Source: Sphingobium nicotianae
Lineage (GTDB): Bacteria > Pseudomonadota > Alphaproteobacteria > Sphingomonadales > Sphingomonadaceae
Length of the DNA stretch: 64,000 nt
Assembly (NCBI RefSeq): GCF_018603885.1
Contig: NZ_JAHGAW010000001.1
Span: 1 to 64,000, forward strand
Direction of reading: 5' to 3'
Shown here: positions 8,981 through 18,600 of the stretch, piece by piece
How the letters are laid out: each line of letters begins with the position of its first letter
How positions within the stretch are numbered: position 1 is the stretch's first letter
Translations under genes and position numbers: made by a program
Notes under the pieces: generated by a model
Told to the model about the DNA's origin: nothing
Seen by the model: only the letters and a program-made list of their open reading frames with translations
Databases searched by the model: none

Positions 8981-9718
8981 ATGTCATCAGCACCCGCCAA
9001 GCGCATATTACTCAAGCTCTCCGGCGAGGCGGCGATGGGCGACCAGAGCTTTGGCATCGATCCGGCGACGGTCGCGCGCGTTGCGGGGGAAGTGAAGCAG
9101 GCCAAGGATCAGGGCTACGAGCTTTGCCTGGTCATCGGCGGCGGCAATATCTTCCGTGGCATGGCGGGCGCCGCCAAGGGCATGGACCGCGCCAATGCCG
9201 ATTATATGGGCATGCTCGCGACGGTCATGAACGCGCTCGCGATGCAGGATGCGCTGGAACATCTCGGCGTCGCCACGCGCGTCCAGTCGGCCATTCCGAT
9301 GTCGAGCATCTGCGAGCCCTATATCCGCCGCCGGGCGCTGCGCCATCTTGAGAAAGGTCGCGTGGTGATCTTTGCGGCAGGTGTGGGCAGTCCCTATTTC
9401 ACAACGGACAGCGGCGCAGCCCTGCGCGCGGCGGAGATGGATTGCGACGCGCTCTACAAAGGCACCTCGGTCGATGGCGTCTATAATGCGGATCCGAAGC
9501 TTGTTCCTGCTGCAAAGCGTTTCGATGCAGTGAGTTATGATCAGGTTCTCAATCAAAATCTCAAGGTGATGGATGCAAGCGCGCTGGCGCTCTGCCGTGA
9601 CAATAATGTCCCCATCATCGTCTTCAACATTCGCGAACAAGGCAATCTCGCTAAGGTCTTGGCCGGTCAGGGCGTTTCGACGATCGTCAACGCTGACGGC
9701 GTCAAGGCCGCGGCCTGA
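8981..9718 (+). CDS. pyrH: UMP kinase (uridylate kinase)
   Basis: Phosphorylates UMP to UDP in pyrimidine synthesis; bacterial hexamer of the amino-acid-kinase fold. 245 residues with [10 protein letters not shown] at the N-terminus (ATP phosphate loop), [10 protein letters not shown], the [15 protein letters not shown] helix, and a C-terminal [13 protein letters not shown] lid. A GAAGG ribosome site precedes ATG 8981. It lies 106 bp downstream of tsf and 27 bp upstream of frr. Confidence 0.97.
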   Translation: MSSAPAKRILLKLSGEAAMGDQSFGIDPATVARVAGEVKQAKDQGYELCLVIGGGNIFRGMAGAAKGMDRANADYMGMLATVMNALAMQDALEHLGVATRVQSAIPMSSICEPYIRRRALRHLEKGRVVIFAAGVGSPYFTTDSGAALRAAEMDCDALYKGTSVDGVYNADPKLVPAAKRFDAVSYDQVLNQNLKVMDASALALCRDNNVPIIVFNIREQGNLAKVLAGQGVSTIVNADGVKAAA

Positions 9719-9745
9719 TCGCCAACAAAGCATAAGGAGAAGCTC

Positions 9746-10303
9746 ATGGCCAAGTATGACAAGGCAGATCTAGAGCGCCGCATGGCTGGCGCCGTCGAGG
9801 CCCTGAAGCATGACCTGAGCGGCCTGCGCACTGGCCGCGCCAACACGGCTTTGCTCGATCCGATCACTGTCGAGGTCTATGGCTCGCACATGCCGCTCAA
9901 CACGGTGGCGACCGTTTCGGCGCCCGAGCCGCGCATGCTCTCGGTGCAGGTGTGGGACAAGAGCAATGTCGGCCCCGTCGACAAGGCGATCCGCTCCGCC
10001 GGCCTCGGCCTCAATCCGATCATCGACGGCCAGAATGTCCGTTTGCCGATCCCCGATCTCACCGAGGAGCGCCGCAAGGAGCTTGCCAAGCTCGCCAACC
10101 AATATGCCGAGAAGGCGCGCATTGCCGCCCGTAATGTCCGCCGCGACGGCAACGACAATCTCAAGGCCGACGAGAAGAAGGGCGAGATCAGCGAGGACGA
10201 GCGCAAGCGCCACGAGACCGAGGTGCAGAAGCTGACCGACGCGACGATCGCCGACATCGATGCGGCAGCGCAGGCCAAGGAAAAGGAAATCCTTGGCAAA
10301 TAA
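9746..10303 (+). CDS. frr: Ribosome recycling factor
   Basis: Splits post-termination 70S ribosomes together with EF-G. 185 residues, the typical length. Conserved features include [43 protein letters not shown] motifs and a long charged coiled-coil C-terminal half. Start ATG 9746 has an AAGGAGAAG ribosome site 4-5 bases upstream. It follows pyrH closely and is followed 27 bp later by uppS, so translation and envelope genes are joined here. Confidence 0.97.
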   Translation: MAKYDKADLERRMAGAVEALKHDLSGLRTGRANTALLDPITVEVYGSHMPLNTVATVSAPEPRMLSVQVWDKSNVGPVDKAIRSAGLGLNPIIDGQNVRLPIPDLTEERRKELAKLANQYAEKARIAARNVRRDGNDNLKADEKKGEISEDERKRHETEVQKLTDATIADIDAAAQAKEKEILGK

Positions 10304-10330
10304 GCGGCTCCCTGGCCCGGCGCGGCGCAG

Positions 10331-11095
10331 ATGATCCTCTCGCGTTCCAGAGCGTCGCGCAAGCCGGCGCCTGATGCCGCAGGCGAGGGCGGGCAGGGCG
10401 CGCCGCCGCGCCATGTCGCGATCATTATGGACGGAAATGGCCGCTGGGCCAAGGCACGCCGTCTGCCGCGCCTCGCGGGACATCGCGCCGGCGCCGAGGC
10501 GGTGCGGCGGACACTGCGGGCAGCGGCGAAGCTCGGCATTGAATGCGTAACGCTCTATGCCTTTTCCTCTGAGAACTGGAAGCGTCCGGAGCAGGAAATC
10601 GCGGACCTGACCGGTCTGATGAAGCAATTTCTCCGCTCCGAGCTGGACGAGATCCACGCCGCCAATATCCGCCTGAAGATCATTGGCGATCATCACGCCT
10701 TCGAGCCGGAGGCGGCCCGGATGGTCGACGCGGCCGTGGAAAAAACGGCAGAGAACACCGGCTCGACGCTGGTCGTGGCGCTCAATTATGGCGCGCAGGA
10801 TGAGCTGGCCCGCGCGATGCGGACGCTTGGCGAGCGCATCCGCGCCGGGACGCTCGAGCCGGCCGGGGTCACGCCTGCGCTCATTGCCGCCGAGCTGGAC
10901 ACGGCGAATTTGCCGCCCCTCGATCTGCTGATCCGCACCTCGGGCGAGCAACGCTTGTCCAATTTCCTGCTCTGGCAGGTGGCCTATGCCGAGCTGTATT
11001 TCACCGAGACGCTCTGGCCCGATTTTGACGAGGCGGCGCTGGCGCAGGCGGTGGCGAGCTTCGGAAAGCGCGAGCGCCGATATGGGGGGCTCTGA
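10331..11095 (+). CDS. uppS: Isoprenyl transferase (undecaprenyl diphosphate synthase)
   Basis: Cis-prenyltransferase adding isopentenyl units to farnesyl diphosphate to make the C55 lipid carrier of peptidoglycan and polysaccharides. 254 residues: [14 protein letters not shown] with catalytic D34, FSSENWKRP, and the C-terminal [16 protein letters not shown] signature. About 25 extra N-terminal residues rich in R and A precede the conserved core, so a later start is possible, but no better ribosome site was seen. Its stop overlaps the cdsA start (TGATG), indicating translational coupling. Confidence 0.95.
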   Translation: MILSRSRASRKPAPDAAGEGGQGAPPRHVAIIMDGNGRWAKARRLPRLAGHRAGAEAVRRTLRAAAKLGIECVTLYAFSSENWKRPEQEIADLTGLMKQFLRSELDEIHAANIRLKIIGDHHAFEPEAARMVDAAVEKTAENTGSTLVVALNYGAQDELARAMRTLGERIRAGTLEPAGVTPALIAAELDTANLPPLDLLIRTSGEQRLSNFLLWQVAYAELYFTETLWPDFDEAALAQAVASFGKRERRYGGL

Positions 11096-11808
11096 TGGCT
11101 GACGTCACGCGCCGCTCCGATCTGGCCGTGCGGACGGCCTCGGCGGTTGTGATGATCGCGCTGGCCGGTCTCGCGCTTTGGGCCGGTGGCGGCGTCCTGC
11201 TGCTCTTCGTGCTGCTGTCGGCCGGGCTGGTCTTCTGGGAATGGCGCGGGATCGTGCTGCGTTTCCCCGATAGCGGGCCGACCAAGGCGCTCTGGCTGGT
11301 CGCCGGGCTGCTCTATGTCGGCAGCGCGGCCTGGGCGATCCTGTCGTTCGACAGCGGCGCCCGGCTAATGCTGATCGCTCTGGTCATCGCTACCGATGTC
11401 GGAGCCTATTTCGCCGGCCGCGCGATCGGCGGGCCAAAGATCGCGCCGTCGATCAGCCCGTCCAAGACCTGGGCTGGGCTGGGCGGCGGCATGCTCGCGG
11501 CCGGATTGCTGTCCGCCATCGTCCTGACGCTCGGCCTTTATGCCATGTCGGACAGTGTCGAGCGCAGCTCTTCCGATCACTGGTTCGAGCCGGGCTTCGC
11601 GGCGCTCGCGTTCCTCACCGGTGCTTGCATCGCCATCGTCGCCCAGATCGGCGATTTCTTCGAGAGCTGGATGAAGCGGCGGGCGGGGGTCAAGGATAGC
11701 GGCAATCTCATCCCCGGCCATGGCGGCGTGTTCGATCGGGTGGACGGACTGCTCTTCGCGGCGATCGTCGCCGGGCTGGCGCTCTCCTTGGTGGGGCATT
11801 TCCTGTGA
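11095..11808 (+). CDS. cdsA: Phosphatidate cytidylyltransferase (CDP-diglyceride synthase)
   Basis: Makes CDP-diacylglycerol from phosphatidic acid and CTP, the precursor used by PssA encoded 5 kb upstream. 237 residues, highly hydrophobic. It carries the family core [12 protein letters not shown] and the C-terminal signature region [18 protein letters not shown], whose aspartates bind the metal. The start ATG overlaps the uppS stop by one base, and its TGA overlaps the GTG start of dxr, within an unbroken envelope-gene operon. Confidence 0.95.
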   Translation: MADVTRRSDLAVRTASAVVMIALAGLALWAGGGVLLLFVLLSAGLVFWEWRGIVLRFPDSGPTKALWLVAGLLYVGSAAWAILSFDSGARLMLIALVIATDVGAYFAGRAIGGPKIAPSISPSKTWAGLGGGMLAAGLLSAIVLTLGLYAMSDSVERSSSDHWFEPGFAALAFLTGACIAIVAQIGDFFESWMKRRAGVKDSGNLIPGHGGVFDRVDGLLFAAIVAGLALSLVGHFL

Positions 11809-12977
11809 CGACCGCGCCGCGCAGCGTCTCCATCTTTGGCGCGACCGGCTCGGTCGGCCAGTCGACGCTCGATCTGATCGGCCGCGATCCCGATGCATTC
11901 GAGATATTCGCACTCACCGCCGGTTGCGACGTTGCCAAGCTCGCCACAGCGGCGATCGAGCATCGCGCCCGCCTTGCCGTGGTGGCGGACGAGCGCTGCT
12001 ACGCTGACCTGAAGGCTGCCCTGTCCGGTACCGGAATCGAGGCCGCCGCCGGCGCGGGTGCACTGGTCGACGCCACCGACATGGGCGCCGACTGGACGAT
12101 GGCCTCGATCGTCGGCTGCGCAGGCCTCGCGCCTACCTTCGCGGCGATCCGCAAGGGGCGCACCGTTGCACTTGCCAACAAGGAGGCGCTTGTCTCCGCC
12201 GGCGCTGTCATGATGTCTGCCGTCGCCCAGAGCGGCGCGACGTTGCTGCCGGTTGATAGCGAGCATAATGCCATCTTCCAGTGCCTCGCCAGTGGCGACA
12301 TTGATGCCGTTGCCCGGATCACGCTCACCGCGAGCGGTGGCCCGTTCCGCACTTTCTCGCGCGAGGAGATGGCGCTGGTGACGCCCGCTCAGGCGGTCAA
12401 GCATCCCAACTGGTCGATGGGCCGCAAGATCAGCATCGACAGCGCCACCATGATGAACAAGGGGCTCGAGCTGATCGAGGCCTATCACCTGTTCCCCGTC
12501 GGCCTCGACCGGTTTTCAATCCTCGTTCATCCGCAGTCGGTCATCCACTCGATGGTGGAATATCGCGATCGCTCCACCATTGCGCAGCTCGGTTCACCGG
12601 ACATGCGGATCCCCATCGCCAGCGCGCTAGCCTGGCCGGCGCGGATGGAGACCCCCTGCAAGGCGCTTGATCTTGCGACGATCGGCCGGCTCGATTTCGA
12701 GGCGCCGGACGAGCAGCGCTTCCCGGCTCTGCGGCTGGCACGCGAGGCCATCGAGGCGGGTGGCAGCGCGCCTGCGATCCTCAATGCCGCCAACGAAGTC
12801 GCCGTCGCCGCCTTCCTCGACGGGCGCATCGGCTTTCTTGATATTGGCCGGATCGTCGAAGACGTGCTAGCTCGATCCAATCAGGGTCCGCTCGCCACGA
12901 GCATCGACGAGATCTGGACCATCGACCTGTCGGCGCGCCAGCTTGCTGAGCGCCTGGCTGCGGAGCTCATCAATTGA
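11805..12977 (+). CDS. dxr: 1-deoxy-D-xylulose-5-phosphate reductoisomerase
   Basis: Second step of the MEP isoprenoid pathway: rearranges and reduces DXP to MEP with NADPH. 390 residues. NADPH loop [10 protein letters not shown] (12-21), ALANKEALV, and the metal site D151-S-E153 in [24 protein letters not shown] and [11 protein letters not shown] follow. It begins with GTG overlapping the cdsA stop (GTGA). Its own TGA is overlapped by the TTG start of rseP, so translation of the three genes looks coupled. It supplies the isoprenoid precursors elongated by UppS. Confidence 0.96.
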   Translation: MTTAPRSVSIFGATGSVGQSTLDLIGRDPDAFEIFALTAGCDVAKLATAAIEHRARLAVVADERCYADLKAALSGTGIEAAAGAGALVDATDMGADWTMASIVGCAGLAPTFAAIRKGRTVALANKEALVSAGAVMMSAVAQSGATLLPVDSEHNAIFQCLASGDIDAVARITLTASGGPFRTFSREEMALVTPAQAVKHPNWSMGRKISIDSATMMNKGLELIEAYHLFPVGLDRFSILVHPQSVIHSMVEYRDRSTIAQLGSPDMRIPIASALAWPARMETPCKALDLATIGRLDFEAPDEQRFPALRLAREAIEAGGSAPAILNAANEVAVAAFLDGRIGFLDIGRIVEDVLARSNQGPLATSIDEIWTIDLSARQLAERLAAELIN

Positions 12978-14110
12978 CCGATAGTCCCAGTTTCCTCTTC
13001 ACGCTTCTCTCCTTCCTGCTCGTGATCGGGCCGCTCGTGTTCATCCACGAGATGGGGCATTATCTGGTCGGACGCTGGTTCGGGGTGCATGCCGAGACCT
13101 TCTCGATCGGCTTCGGCAAGGAACTGACAGCCTGGCACGACAGGCGTGGCACGCGCTGGCGCATCGCCGCGCTGCCGCTCGGTGGCTATGTGAAGTTCGC
13201 CGGCGACATGAATGCGGCGAGCCAGTCAGATCCCGCCTGGCTGGAGTTGCCTGCCAACGAGCGCAATCGCTGCTTCCCGGCGAAACCGCTCTGGCAGCGT
13301 GCCCTGATCGTCGCGGCGGGGCCGATCATCAACCTGCTGTTCGCCGCCCTGGTGCTCGCTGGCTTCGCTTATGTCTATGGGGACAATGTGACGCCCGCCA
13401 AGGTCGGTGAGGTCGTGAGCGGTAGCCCGGGCGAGAAGGCTGGCCTCCACGCCGGCGACCGGATCCTCGCGATTGACGGCCAAGCGATCACCCTGTTCCC
13501 CGAGCTGAACAAGGCGGTCATGTCGCGGCTCCCCGGCGATAAGGTGACGCTACAGGTGGAGCGCGACGGCGCCGGGTTCGAGGTGCCGTTGGTTCTCGGT
13601 ACGCGTGTCGAGAAGGATAATTTCGGCAATATCTACCGTCTGCCACAGATCGGCGTGCGGGCAGTTGATCCCGTGCAGCGCGATGTGAGCCTCCTGGAGG
13701 CGCCGATCGTCGGTCTGCGCCGCACCGGCGAGCTGGTCGGCGTCATGGTCCATGGCCTGGCTGACATCCTTACCGGGCGCCGCGCCGTCAGCGAGCTCGG
13801 CGGCCCGCTCAAGATCGCGCAAATCTCGGGCGAACAGGCCTCGTTGGGCCCGCAGGCCTTCATTGCCTTCCTCGCTTTGGTGTCGATTAACTTGGGGTTC
13901 ATCAACCTGTTGCCAATTCCCATGCTCGACGGGGGTCATTTATTCTTTTACGGGATCGAAGCCATTCAGCGCAGACCGGTCAGCGCCCGTTTTCAGGAGA
14001 TCGCATTTCGTTCCGGCCTCGCGCTTTTGCTGGGTCTGATGATTTTCGTGACCGTGAACGATCTGGGCTCGTTCGGCCTCTGGCGGGGCCTGTCCGGCTT
14101 GATTGGCTGA
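12974..14110 (+). CDS. rseP: RIP metalloprotease RseP (site-2 protease)
   Basis: Inner-membrane zinc protease that cuts anti-sigma factors within the membrane during envelope stress. 378 residues. H25-E26-x-x-H29 (HEMGH) lies in the first transmembrane helix. One PDZ domain is centred on VVSGSPGEKAGLHAGDRILAIDG (split here between two beta strands), and the third metal ligand is in MLDGGHLFFY. The E. coli protein has two PDZ domains; only one is obvious here. It starts with TTG inside the dxr stop (TTGA). It is followed by bamA as in most proteobacteria. Confidence 0.94.
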   Translation: MTDSPSFLFTLLSFLLVIGPLVFIHEMGHYLVGRWFGVHAETFSIGFGKELTAWHDRRGTRWRIAALPLGGYVKFAGDMNAASQSDPAWLELPANERNRCFPAKPLWQRALIVAAGPIINLLFAALVLAGFAYVYGDNVTPAKVGEVVSGSPGEKAGLHAGDRILAIDGQAITLFPELNKAVMSRLPGDKVTLQVERDGAGFEVPLVLGTRVEKDNFGNIYRLPQIGVRAVDPVQRDVSLLEAPIVGLRRTGELVGVMVHGLADILTGRRAVSELGGPLKIAQISGEQASLGPQAFIAFLALVSINLGFINLLPIPMLDGGHLFFYGIEAIQRRPVSARFQEIAFRSGLALLLGLMIFVTVNDLGSFGLWRGLSGLIG

Positions 14111-14133
14111 AGCGGTTGGGGCAGGGGAACAGC

Positions 14134-14159
14134 GCGCATCGCCGCATCGGCCGATGCGC
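14134..14159 (+). terminator. Hairpin between rseP and bamA (weak or partial terminator)
   Basis: GCGCATCG (14134-14141) can pair with CGATGCGC (14152-14159) around a 10-base loop, followed by only three T residues. It could be a pause or processing site separating the dxr-rseP part of the transcript from bamA. The call rests on base pairing alone. Confidence 0.3.
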
Positions 14160-14173
14160 TTTCAGGTTTAGGC

Positions 14174-14189
14174 GAGGAAGTAGGGTTTG
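14174..14189 (+). promoter_or_regulatory. Ribosome binding site supporting a TTG start for bamA
   Basis: GAGGAAG at 14174-14180 is 6 bases from TTG 14187 but 24 bases from the first in-frame ATG (14205). The spacing favours TTG as initiator. Confidence 0.6.
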
Positions 14190-16898
14190 AGCGAATTTAG
14201 ACGGATGTCGACACAGAGCCGCCTCGCGCCTCTGCTCCTGTGCGGGACGTTCCTGGCGGGCGCAGGCGGTACGCCGCTCTTTGCTCAGGCGACAGGTACG
14301 CCGCCCCCGCCGGCCCCGACACTCCCCAGCGCTACGGCGCCTGCGCCGACCAGCGCCGTGGCGGCCGCACAACCGATCCGCTCGATCACGGTCGAGGGAG
14401 CGCAGCGTCTGGAGCCGGACACGGTCCTCTCCTACACCAAGCTGCGCCAGGGCGGCACCTACACACGCGAGACGCTCGACGAGGCCCTGCGCGAGCTCTA
14501 CGCGAGCGAGCTCTTCTCGGACGTGCAGATCCGCGACAAGGATGGTGCGCTGACCATCCAGGTGGTCGAGAATCCGGTGATCAACCGCATCGTGCTTGAG
14601 GGCAACAAGCGCCTCAAGGACGACAAGATCCTGCCCGAGATCAAGATGGCGCCGCGCCAGATCTATACGCGCTCGAAGGTGCGCGCCGACGTCGCCCGCA
14701 TCATCGAGCTGTATCGCCGGCAGGGCCGCTTCGCCGCCGTGGTCGATCCCAAGCTGGTCAAGCTCGATCAGAACCGCGTCGACATCGTCTACGAGATTTC
14801 GGAAGGGCCAAAGTCCAAGGTCCGCCAGATCAACATCATCGGCAACACGGTGTTTTCCGATGGGCGCCTGCGCGGCGAAATGGCGACCAAGCAATCGCGC
14901 TTCTTCCGCCTCTTCTCCTCGGGCACGACGTACGATCCCGATCGCATGGCCTATGACCAGCAGAAGGTCCGCCAGTTCTACCTGACCCAGGGCTATGCTG
15001 ATTTCCGCGTCGTCTCCGCGGTGGCCGAGCTGACGTCCAACAAGCAGGACTTCATCATCACCTATGTGGTGGAAGAGGGCGAGCGCTACAAATTCGGCGA
15101 CGTCACCGTGAAGAGCGACATTCGCGACCTCTCCTCCGAGGGGCTCACGCGCTCGCTGCGCATGAAGAAGGGCGACTGGTACAACGCCAAGAATGTCGAG
15201 GATACGGTCGAGCAGCTCAACCAGACTGCCGGCCTGTTCGGCTATGCTTTTGCCGACGTCCAGCCCGAGTTCGATCGCGACAAGGAAAAGCGGACCATGT
15301 CCCTGACCTTCCGCATCGCCAACGCGCCGCGCGTCTATGTCGAGCGGATCGACATCAACGGCAATACGCTGACCCAGGACAAAGTCGTGCGTCGCGAGTT
15401 CCGCCTGCATGAGGGCGACGCGTTCAACACCTTCGCCGTCAAGCGCTCGCAGGACCGCATCAACTCGCTCGGCTTCTTCCAGGAGAAGCTCGAAGTCGAG
15501 CAGAAGCCGGGTTCGGCACCGGACCGCATCATCCTTGAGACCAATGTCGAGGAAAAGGCGACGGGCGAACTGCAGCTCTCGGCCGGCTTCTCCTCGCTCG
15601 AGCGTTTCATCCTTGCCGCCTCGGTGACCCAGCGCAATTTCCGCGGCATGGGCCAGGAGCTGCGCACGTCGGTCAATTATTCGACCTATTCCAAGTCCGT
15701 GAACGTGGGCTTCACCGAGCCCTATTTCCTCGACAAGAATATCGCGCTCGGCGGTGACATCTTCCGTCAGGATCTGAACAGCTTCAACTATACCACCGGC
15801 AACGACCGCAACACGATCTACAGCCAGATCCGCACCGGCTTCCAGATCCGCGCCGGCATCCCGGTGACGGAATATCTCTCGCTGCTGGTCCGCTACGGCC
15901 TGTCCTACGATCAGGTCTCGGTCGATCAGGCCACTTATTACAGTGACCGCGTCACGCCCAACCTGTTCCGGTGCGATCCGCTGCTCGCCAGCCAGTATCT
16001 CTGCGACGCGATCGGCGACCGCGCGACTTCAACCATCGGCTACACGCTGTCCTTCGATTCGCGCGACAACCGCATCCGCCCGACGCGTGGTCACAGCATC
16101 AGCTTCACGCAGGATTTCGCGGGGCTCGGCGGCAGTGTCCGTTATCTGCGCAATCGCCTCTCGGCCGACAAATACTGGCCGCTGGGCGGCGGCTTCATCT
16201 TCTCGCTCAAGGGCGAGGCGGGCTATATCAAGTCCTTCGAGAAGAGCAGCAGCGCGAGCAGCGATCCGGTCCGCCTAACCGATCGTTTCTTCCTCGGCGA
16301 ACCGCAGCTGCGCGGTTTCGACATTCGCGGCGTTGGCCCGCGCATCGTACGCAAGCCTTATCTTTATGACGCGAGCGGCAATCCGACCGGCGTCAATGAG
16401 GATCGCAGCACCTGGTCTGACGACAGCCTCGGTGGCCGGGCTTATTATCTCGCCCATGCCGAGATCGAGATTCCGCTGGGCTCGGGCGCGCGCGATCTTG
16501 GTTTGCGTCCGTCGGTCTTCGTGGACGCGGGTGCCGTGTTCGGTGTCCGCGCGCCGACCTATGCCAATGGCGGCCTGATCGATCTGCCCAATGGCTTCAC
16601 CTTCCCGGCCTATGATTCGGCTGGCCTGCGCCAATGCATCAACTCGACCGACAGCACGCTTTCGTCGATCCCGAACGGCGCGACCTGCCCGACCGGGACG
16701 ACCCTTTATGGAACCACGATTCCGGGGTTCAAGGAATTCTATCTTGGTGACACGCCCAAGCCCCGCGTTTCGGTCGGCTTCGGCGTCAACTGGAACTCCC
16801 CCTTCGGCCCGTTCCGGATCGACATCGCCAAGGCGCTCATCACCGCGCCCGGCGACGACACAAAGCTCGTAACATTCAACATAGGGACTCAATTCTGA
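14187..16898 (+). CDS. bamA: Outer membrane protein assembly factor BamA (Omp85)
   Basis: Central channel of the BAM machine that folds and inserts beta-barrel proteins. 903 residues. A signal peptide (through about residue 35) is followed by a Pro/Ala-rich linker and five POTRA domains (about 60-460; the first begins IRSITVEGAQRLEPDTVL). The 16-strand barrel follows, with the RFFLGEPQLRGFDIRGVGPR region holding the conserved (V/L)RG(F/Y) loop-6 motif, and the chain ends in phenylalanine (FNIGTQF) as outer-membrane barrels do. TTG 14187 is preferred over ATG 14205 because of its ribosome site. The stop overlaps the ompH start (TGATG). Confidence 0.96.
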   Translation: MSEFRRMSTQSRLAPLLLCGTFLAGAGGTPLFAQATGTPPPPAPTLPSATAPAPTSAVAAAQPIRSITVEGAQRLEPDTVLSYTKLRQGGTYTRETLDEALRELYASELFSDVQIRDKDGALTIQVVENPVINRIVLEGNKRLKDDKILPEIKMAPRQIYTRSKVRADVARIIELYRRQGRFAAVVDPKLVKLDQNRVDIVYEISEGPKSKVRQINIIGNTVFSDGRLRGEMATKQSRFFRLFSSGTTYDPDRMAYDQQKVRQFYLTQGYADFRVVSAVAELTSNKQDFIITYVVEEGERYKFGDVTVKSDIRDLSSEGLTRSLRMKKGDWYNAKNVEDTVEQLNQTAGLFGYAFADVQPEFDRDKEKRTMSLTFRIANAPRVYVERIDINGNTLTQDKVVRREFRLHEGDAFNTFAVKRSQDRINSLGFFQEKLEVEQKPGSAPDRIILETNVEEKATGELQLSAGFSSLERFILAASVTQRNFRGMGQELRTSVNYSTYSKSVNVGFTEPYFLDKNIALGGDIFRQDLNSFNYTTGNDRNTIYSQIRTGFQIRAGIPVTEYLSLLVRYGLSYDQVSVDQATYYSDRVTPNLFRCDPLLASQYLCDAIGDRATSTIGYTLSFDSRDNRIRPTRGHSISFTQDFAGLGGSVRYLRNRLSADKYWPLGGGFIFSLKGEAGYIKSFEKSSSASSDPVRLTDRFFLGEPQLRGFDIRGVGPRIVRKPYLYDASGNPTGVNEDRSTWSDDSLGGRAYYLAHAEIEIPLGSGARDLGLRPSVFVDAGAVFGVRAPTYANGGLIDLPNGFTFPAYDSAGLRQCINSTDSTLSSIPNGATCPTGTTLYGTTIPGFKEFYLGDTPKPRVSVGFGVNWNSPFGPFRIDIAKALITAPGDDTKLVTFNIGTQF

Positions 16899-17602
16899 TG
16901 CGTAATTCGATTCTTTCCGCCGTTGCATTAGCGACGGTCTCGGCCGTGGCGCTGGGCGTCGCTGCTCCGGCCACGGCGCAGGTCAAGCAGGCGATCGCCG
17001 TCGTCAATGTCCAGGCAGCGATCGGCCAGTCGGCCGCCGCCCAGACTGCCAGCCAGCAGATGCAGGTGACCTACAAGACCACGATCGATGCGTTCAACGC
17101 GCGTCAGTCGGCCCTGCAGACCGAGCTCAAGCAGAAGAACGACGCTCTCCAGGCGGCGATCACGGCGGCTGGCCAGACCCCGCCGCCTGCCAAGCAGACC
17201 GAGTTGCAGACGCAATATACCGCGCTTCAGCGCCGCGCGCAGGAAGCGCAGAACGAGCTGCAGCAGGTCGGTGCGCCGCTCGAGTTGGCCCGCGCCTATG
17301 TCGTGGAGCAGATCGGCGCCAAGCTGAGCGATGCGATGAAGAACGTCATGACCAAGAACAAGATCGACCTTCTGCTGAAGGACGAGGCGACCGAGGCCTA
17401 TGTGCCCGGCGCGGACGTCACCAACCTGCTCGTTCAGGAACTGAACGCGCTGGTGCCGTCGGTTGGCATCGTGCCCCCGCAGGGCTGGCGTCCGGGTGGC
17501 CAAGGTCAGCAGCCGGCTGCGCCTGCCGCTGCGGCACCGGCCACGCCTGCGCCGGCAGCACCTGCCGCCACGCCGCCTGCCCGTCGTCCTCAGGGCCGGT
17601 AA
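16898..17602 (+). CDS. OmpH/Skp-family periplasmic chaperone
   Basis: Skp-like chaperones hold unfolded outer-membrane proteins in the periplasm for BamA. 234 residues: a signal peptide ending at ATAQ, then IAVVNVQAAIGQSAAA, a long Gln/Ala/Lys-rich coiled-coil region (about 50-150), and NKIDLLLKDEATEAYVPGADVT, typical of the OmpH domain end. Unusually, the last 45 or so residues are a Pro/Ala/Gln-rich low-complexity tail not needed by the fold. Coupled to bamA by a 1-base overlap and followed after 6 bp by fabZ; lpxD, usual at this spot, is absent. Confidence 0.88.
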   Translation: MRNSILSAVALATVSAVALGVAAPATAQVKQAIAVVNVQAAIGQSAAAQTASQQMQVTYKTTIDAFNARQSALQTELKQKNDALQAAITAAGQTPPPAKQTELQTQYTALQRRAQEAQNELQQVGAPLELARAYVVEQIGAKLSDAMKNVMTKNKIDLLLKDEATEAYVPGADVTNLLVQELNALVPSVGIVPPQGWRPGGQGQQPAAPAAAAPATPAPAAPAATPPARRPQGR

Positions 17603-17608
17603 CAGGTC

Positions 17609-18079
17609 GTGACGGCAGAGCAGGAGACACTCGGCGGGCTTGATATCCGCCGGATCATGGCGGCGCTGCCGCATCGTTATCCGTTTCTGCTGGTGGATCG
17701 CGTGGTCTCGATGGTGCCCAGCACCTCGATCCACGCGATCAAGGCCGTGTCGATGAACGAGCCTTTCTTTCAGGGCCATTTCCCGGGTCGCCCGATCATG
17801 CCCGGCGTCCTCATCGTTGAGGCGCTGGCGCAGGCGGCGGGCATTCTCGCCGTCGAATCGATGGGCCTCGCCGGCAGTGGTAAGCTTGTCTATTTCATGG
17901 GGATCGAGGGCGCGAAGTTCCGCGCGCCGGTCGAGCCGGGTCATATTCTCGATCTCAATGTCGAGTTCACCCAGCTGCGCGGCTCGGTCTGCAAATTCTC
18001 GGGCAAGGCATCGATCGCCGGCAAGCTTTGCGCCGAGGCGCATTGCGTCGCCATGATCGCCGACCCGCCCAAGGACTGA
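17609..18079 (+). CDS. fabZ: 3-hydroxyacyl-ACP dehydratase FabZ
   Basis: Dehydrates 3-hydroxyacyl-ACP in fatty-acid elongation; cytosolic hot-dog-fold enzyme. 156 residues with [11 protein letters not shown] near the N-terminus, catalytic H57 in [15 protein letters not shown] and E71 in IVEALAQ. Begins with GTG 6 bp after the ompH stop, so it belongs to the bamA operon. In lipid A-producing relatives the cluster continues with lpxA; here the next gene is rpmE, and a hairpin lies just past the stop. Confidence 0.95.
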   Translation: MTAEQETLGGLDIRRIMAALPHRYPFLLVDRVVSMVPSTSIHAIKAVSMNEPFFQGHFPGRPIMPGVLIVEALAQAAGILAVESMGLAGSGKLVYFMGIEGAKFRAPVEPGHILDLNVEFTQLRGSVCKFSGKASIAGKLCAEAHCVAMIADPPKD

Positions 18080-18092
18080 TTCCCTCAAAGCT

Positions 18093-18115
18093 CCACCCTT
18101 CCCGGAGAAGGGTGG
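18093..18115 (+). repeat. Palindrome after fabZ (REP-like or terminator)
   Basis: CCACCCTTC (18093-18101) and GAAGGGTGG (18107-18115) form a perfect 9-bp stem with loop CCGGA. No T-run follows. It resembles the short CT/GA-rich palindromes seen at 24759-24851 and 29338-29360. Confidence 0.5.
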
Positions 18116-18262
18116 CAGCCATGCACCCGGCCGTCGCAGCCCGCTTGTCGTCGATAGGGAAGGGGCAGCGAATCCCTTGCCTTTCCGGGCTTCCCGCGCT
18201 AAGGGCCGCCCTTCCCATCAGCCCCGGACCGGTCGGAAACCGGTCATCCATGGAGCAGACAC

Positions 18263-18493
18263 ATGAAAAAAGACGCGCATCCCGATTATCACTTCATCAC
18301 CGTCCAGCTGACTGACGGCTCGAGCTTCCAGACCCGCTCGACCTACGGCAAGGAAGGCGACACGCTCGCGCTCGACATCGATCCGAGCTCGCACCCGGCC
18401 TGGACCGGCGGCAATCAGCGCCTGCTCGATTCCGGTGGCCGCGTCGCCCAGTTCAACAAGCGCTTCGGCGGTCTCACCCTCAAGAAGGGCTGA
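18263..18493 (+). CDS. rpmE: 50S ribosomal protein L31 (zinc-free form)
   Basis: 76 residues beginning [20 protein letters not shown] with [31 protein letters not shown] and the final [11 protein letters not shown], all typical of L31. No cysteine is present, so it cannot bind zinc; this C-minus form is normal in alphaproteobacteria and is therefore not a stress paralogue signal by itself. GGAGC precedes the ATG. It ends upstream of a bidirectional terminator. Confidence 0.96.
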   Translation: MKKDAHPDYHFITVQLTDGSSFQTRSTYGKEGDTLALDIDPSSHPAWTGGNQRLLDSGGRVAQFNKRFGGLTLKKG

Positions 18494-18551
18494 TCGACAC
18501 CGATCGCGCCGGGCCAATCGCCTGGCGCGCGTCGGCGCTTGTTACGACAAG

Positions 18552-18588
18552 AAAAAAGGGCCCCGGTTTCCCGAGGCCCTTTTCTTTT
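18552..18588. terminator. Bidirectional rho-independent terminator between rpmE and the PEPxxWA-CTERM gene
   Basis: AAAAGGGCC-C-CGG and CCG-A-GGCCCTTTT form a long stem with a 4-base TTTC loop and one mismatch. A-run and T-run flank it on both sides, so it can end the rpmE transcript (plus) and the convergent gene (minus). Confidence 0.9.
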
Positions 18589-18600
18589 GTGCTTGTCCGG

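Noticed and set aside
13980..15410. 476-codon minus-strand frame across rseP and bamA
   Set aside because: Antisense shadow of bamA; the composition is not protein-like.
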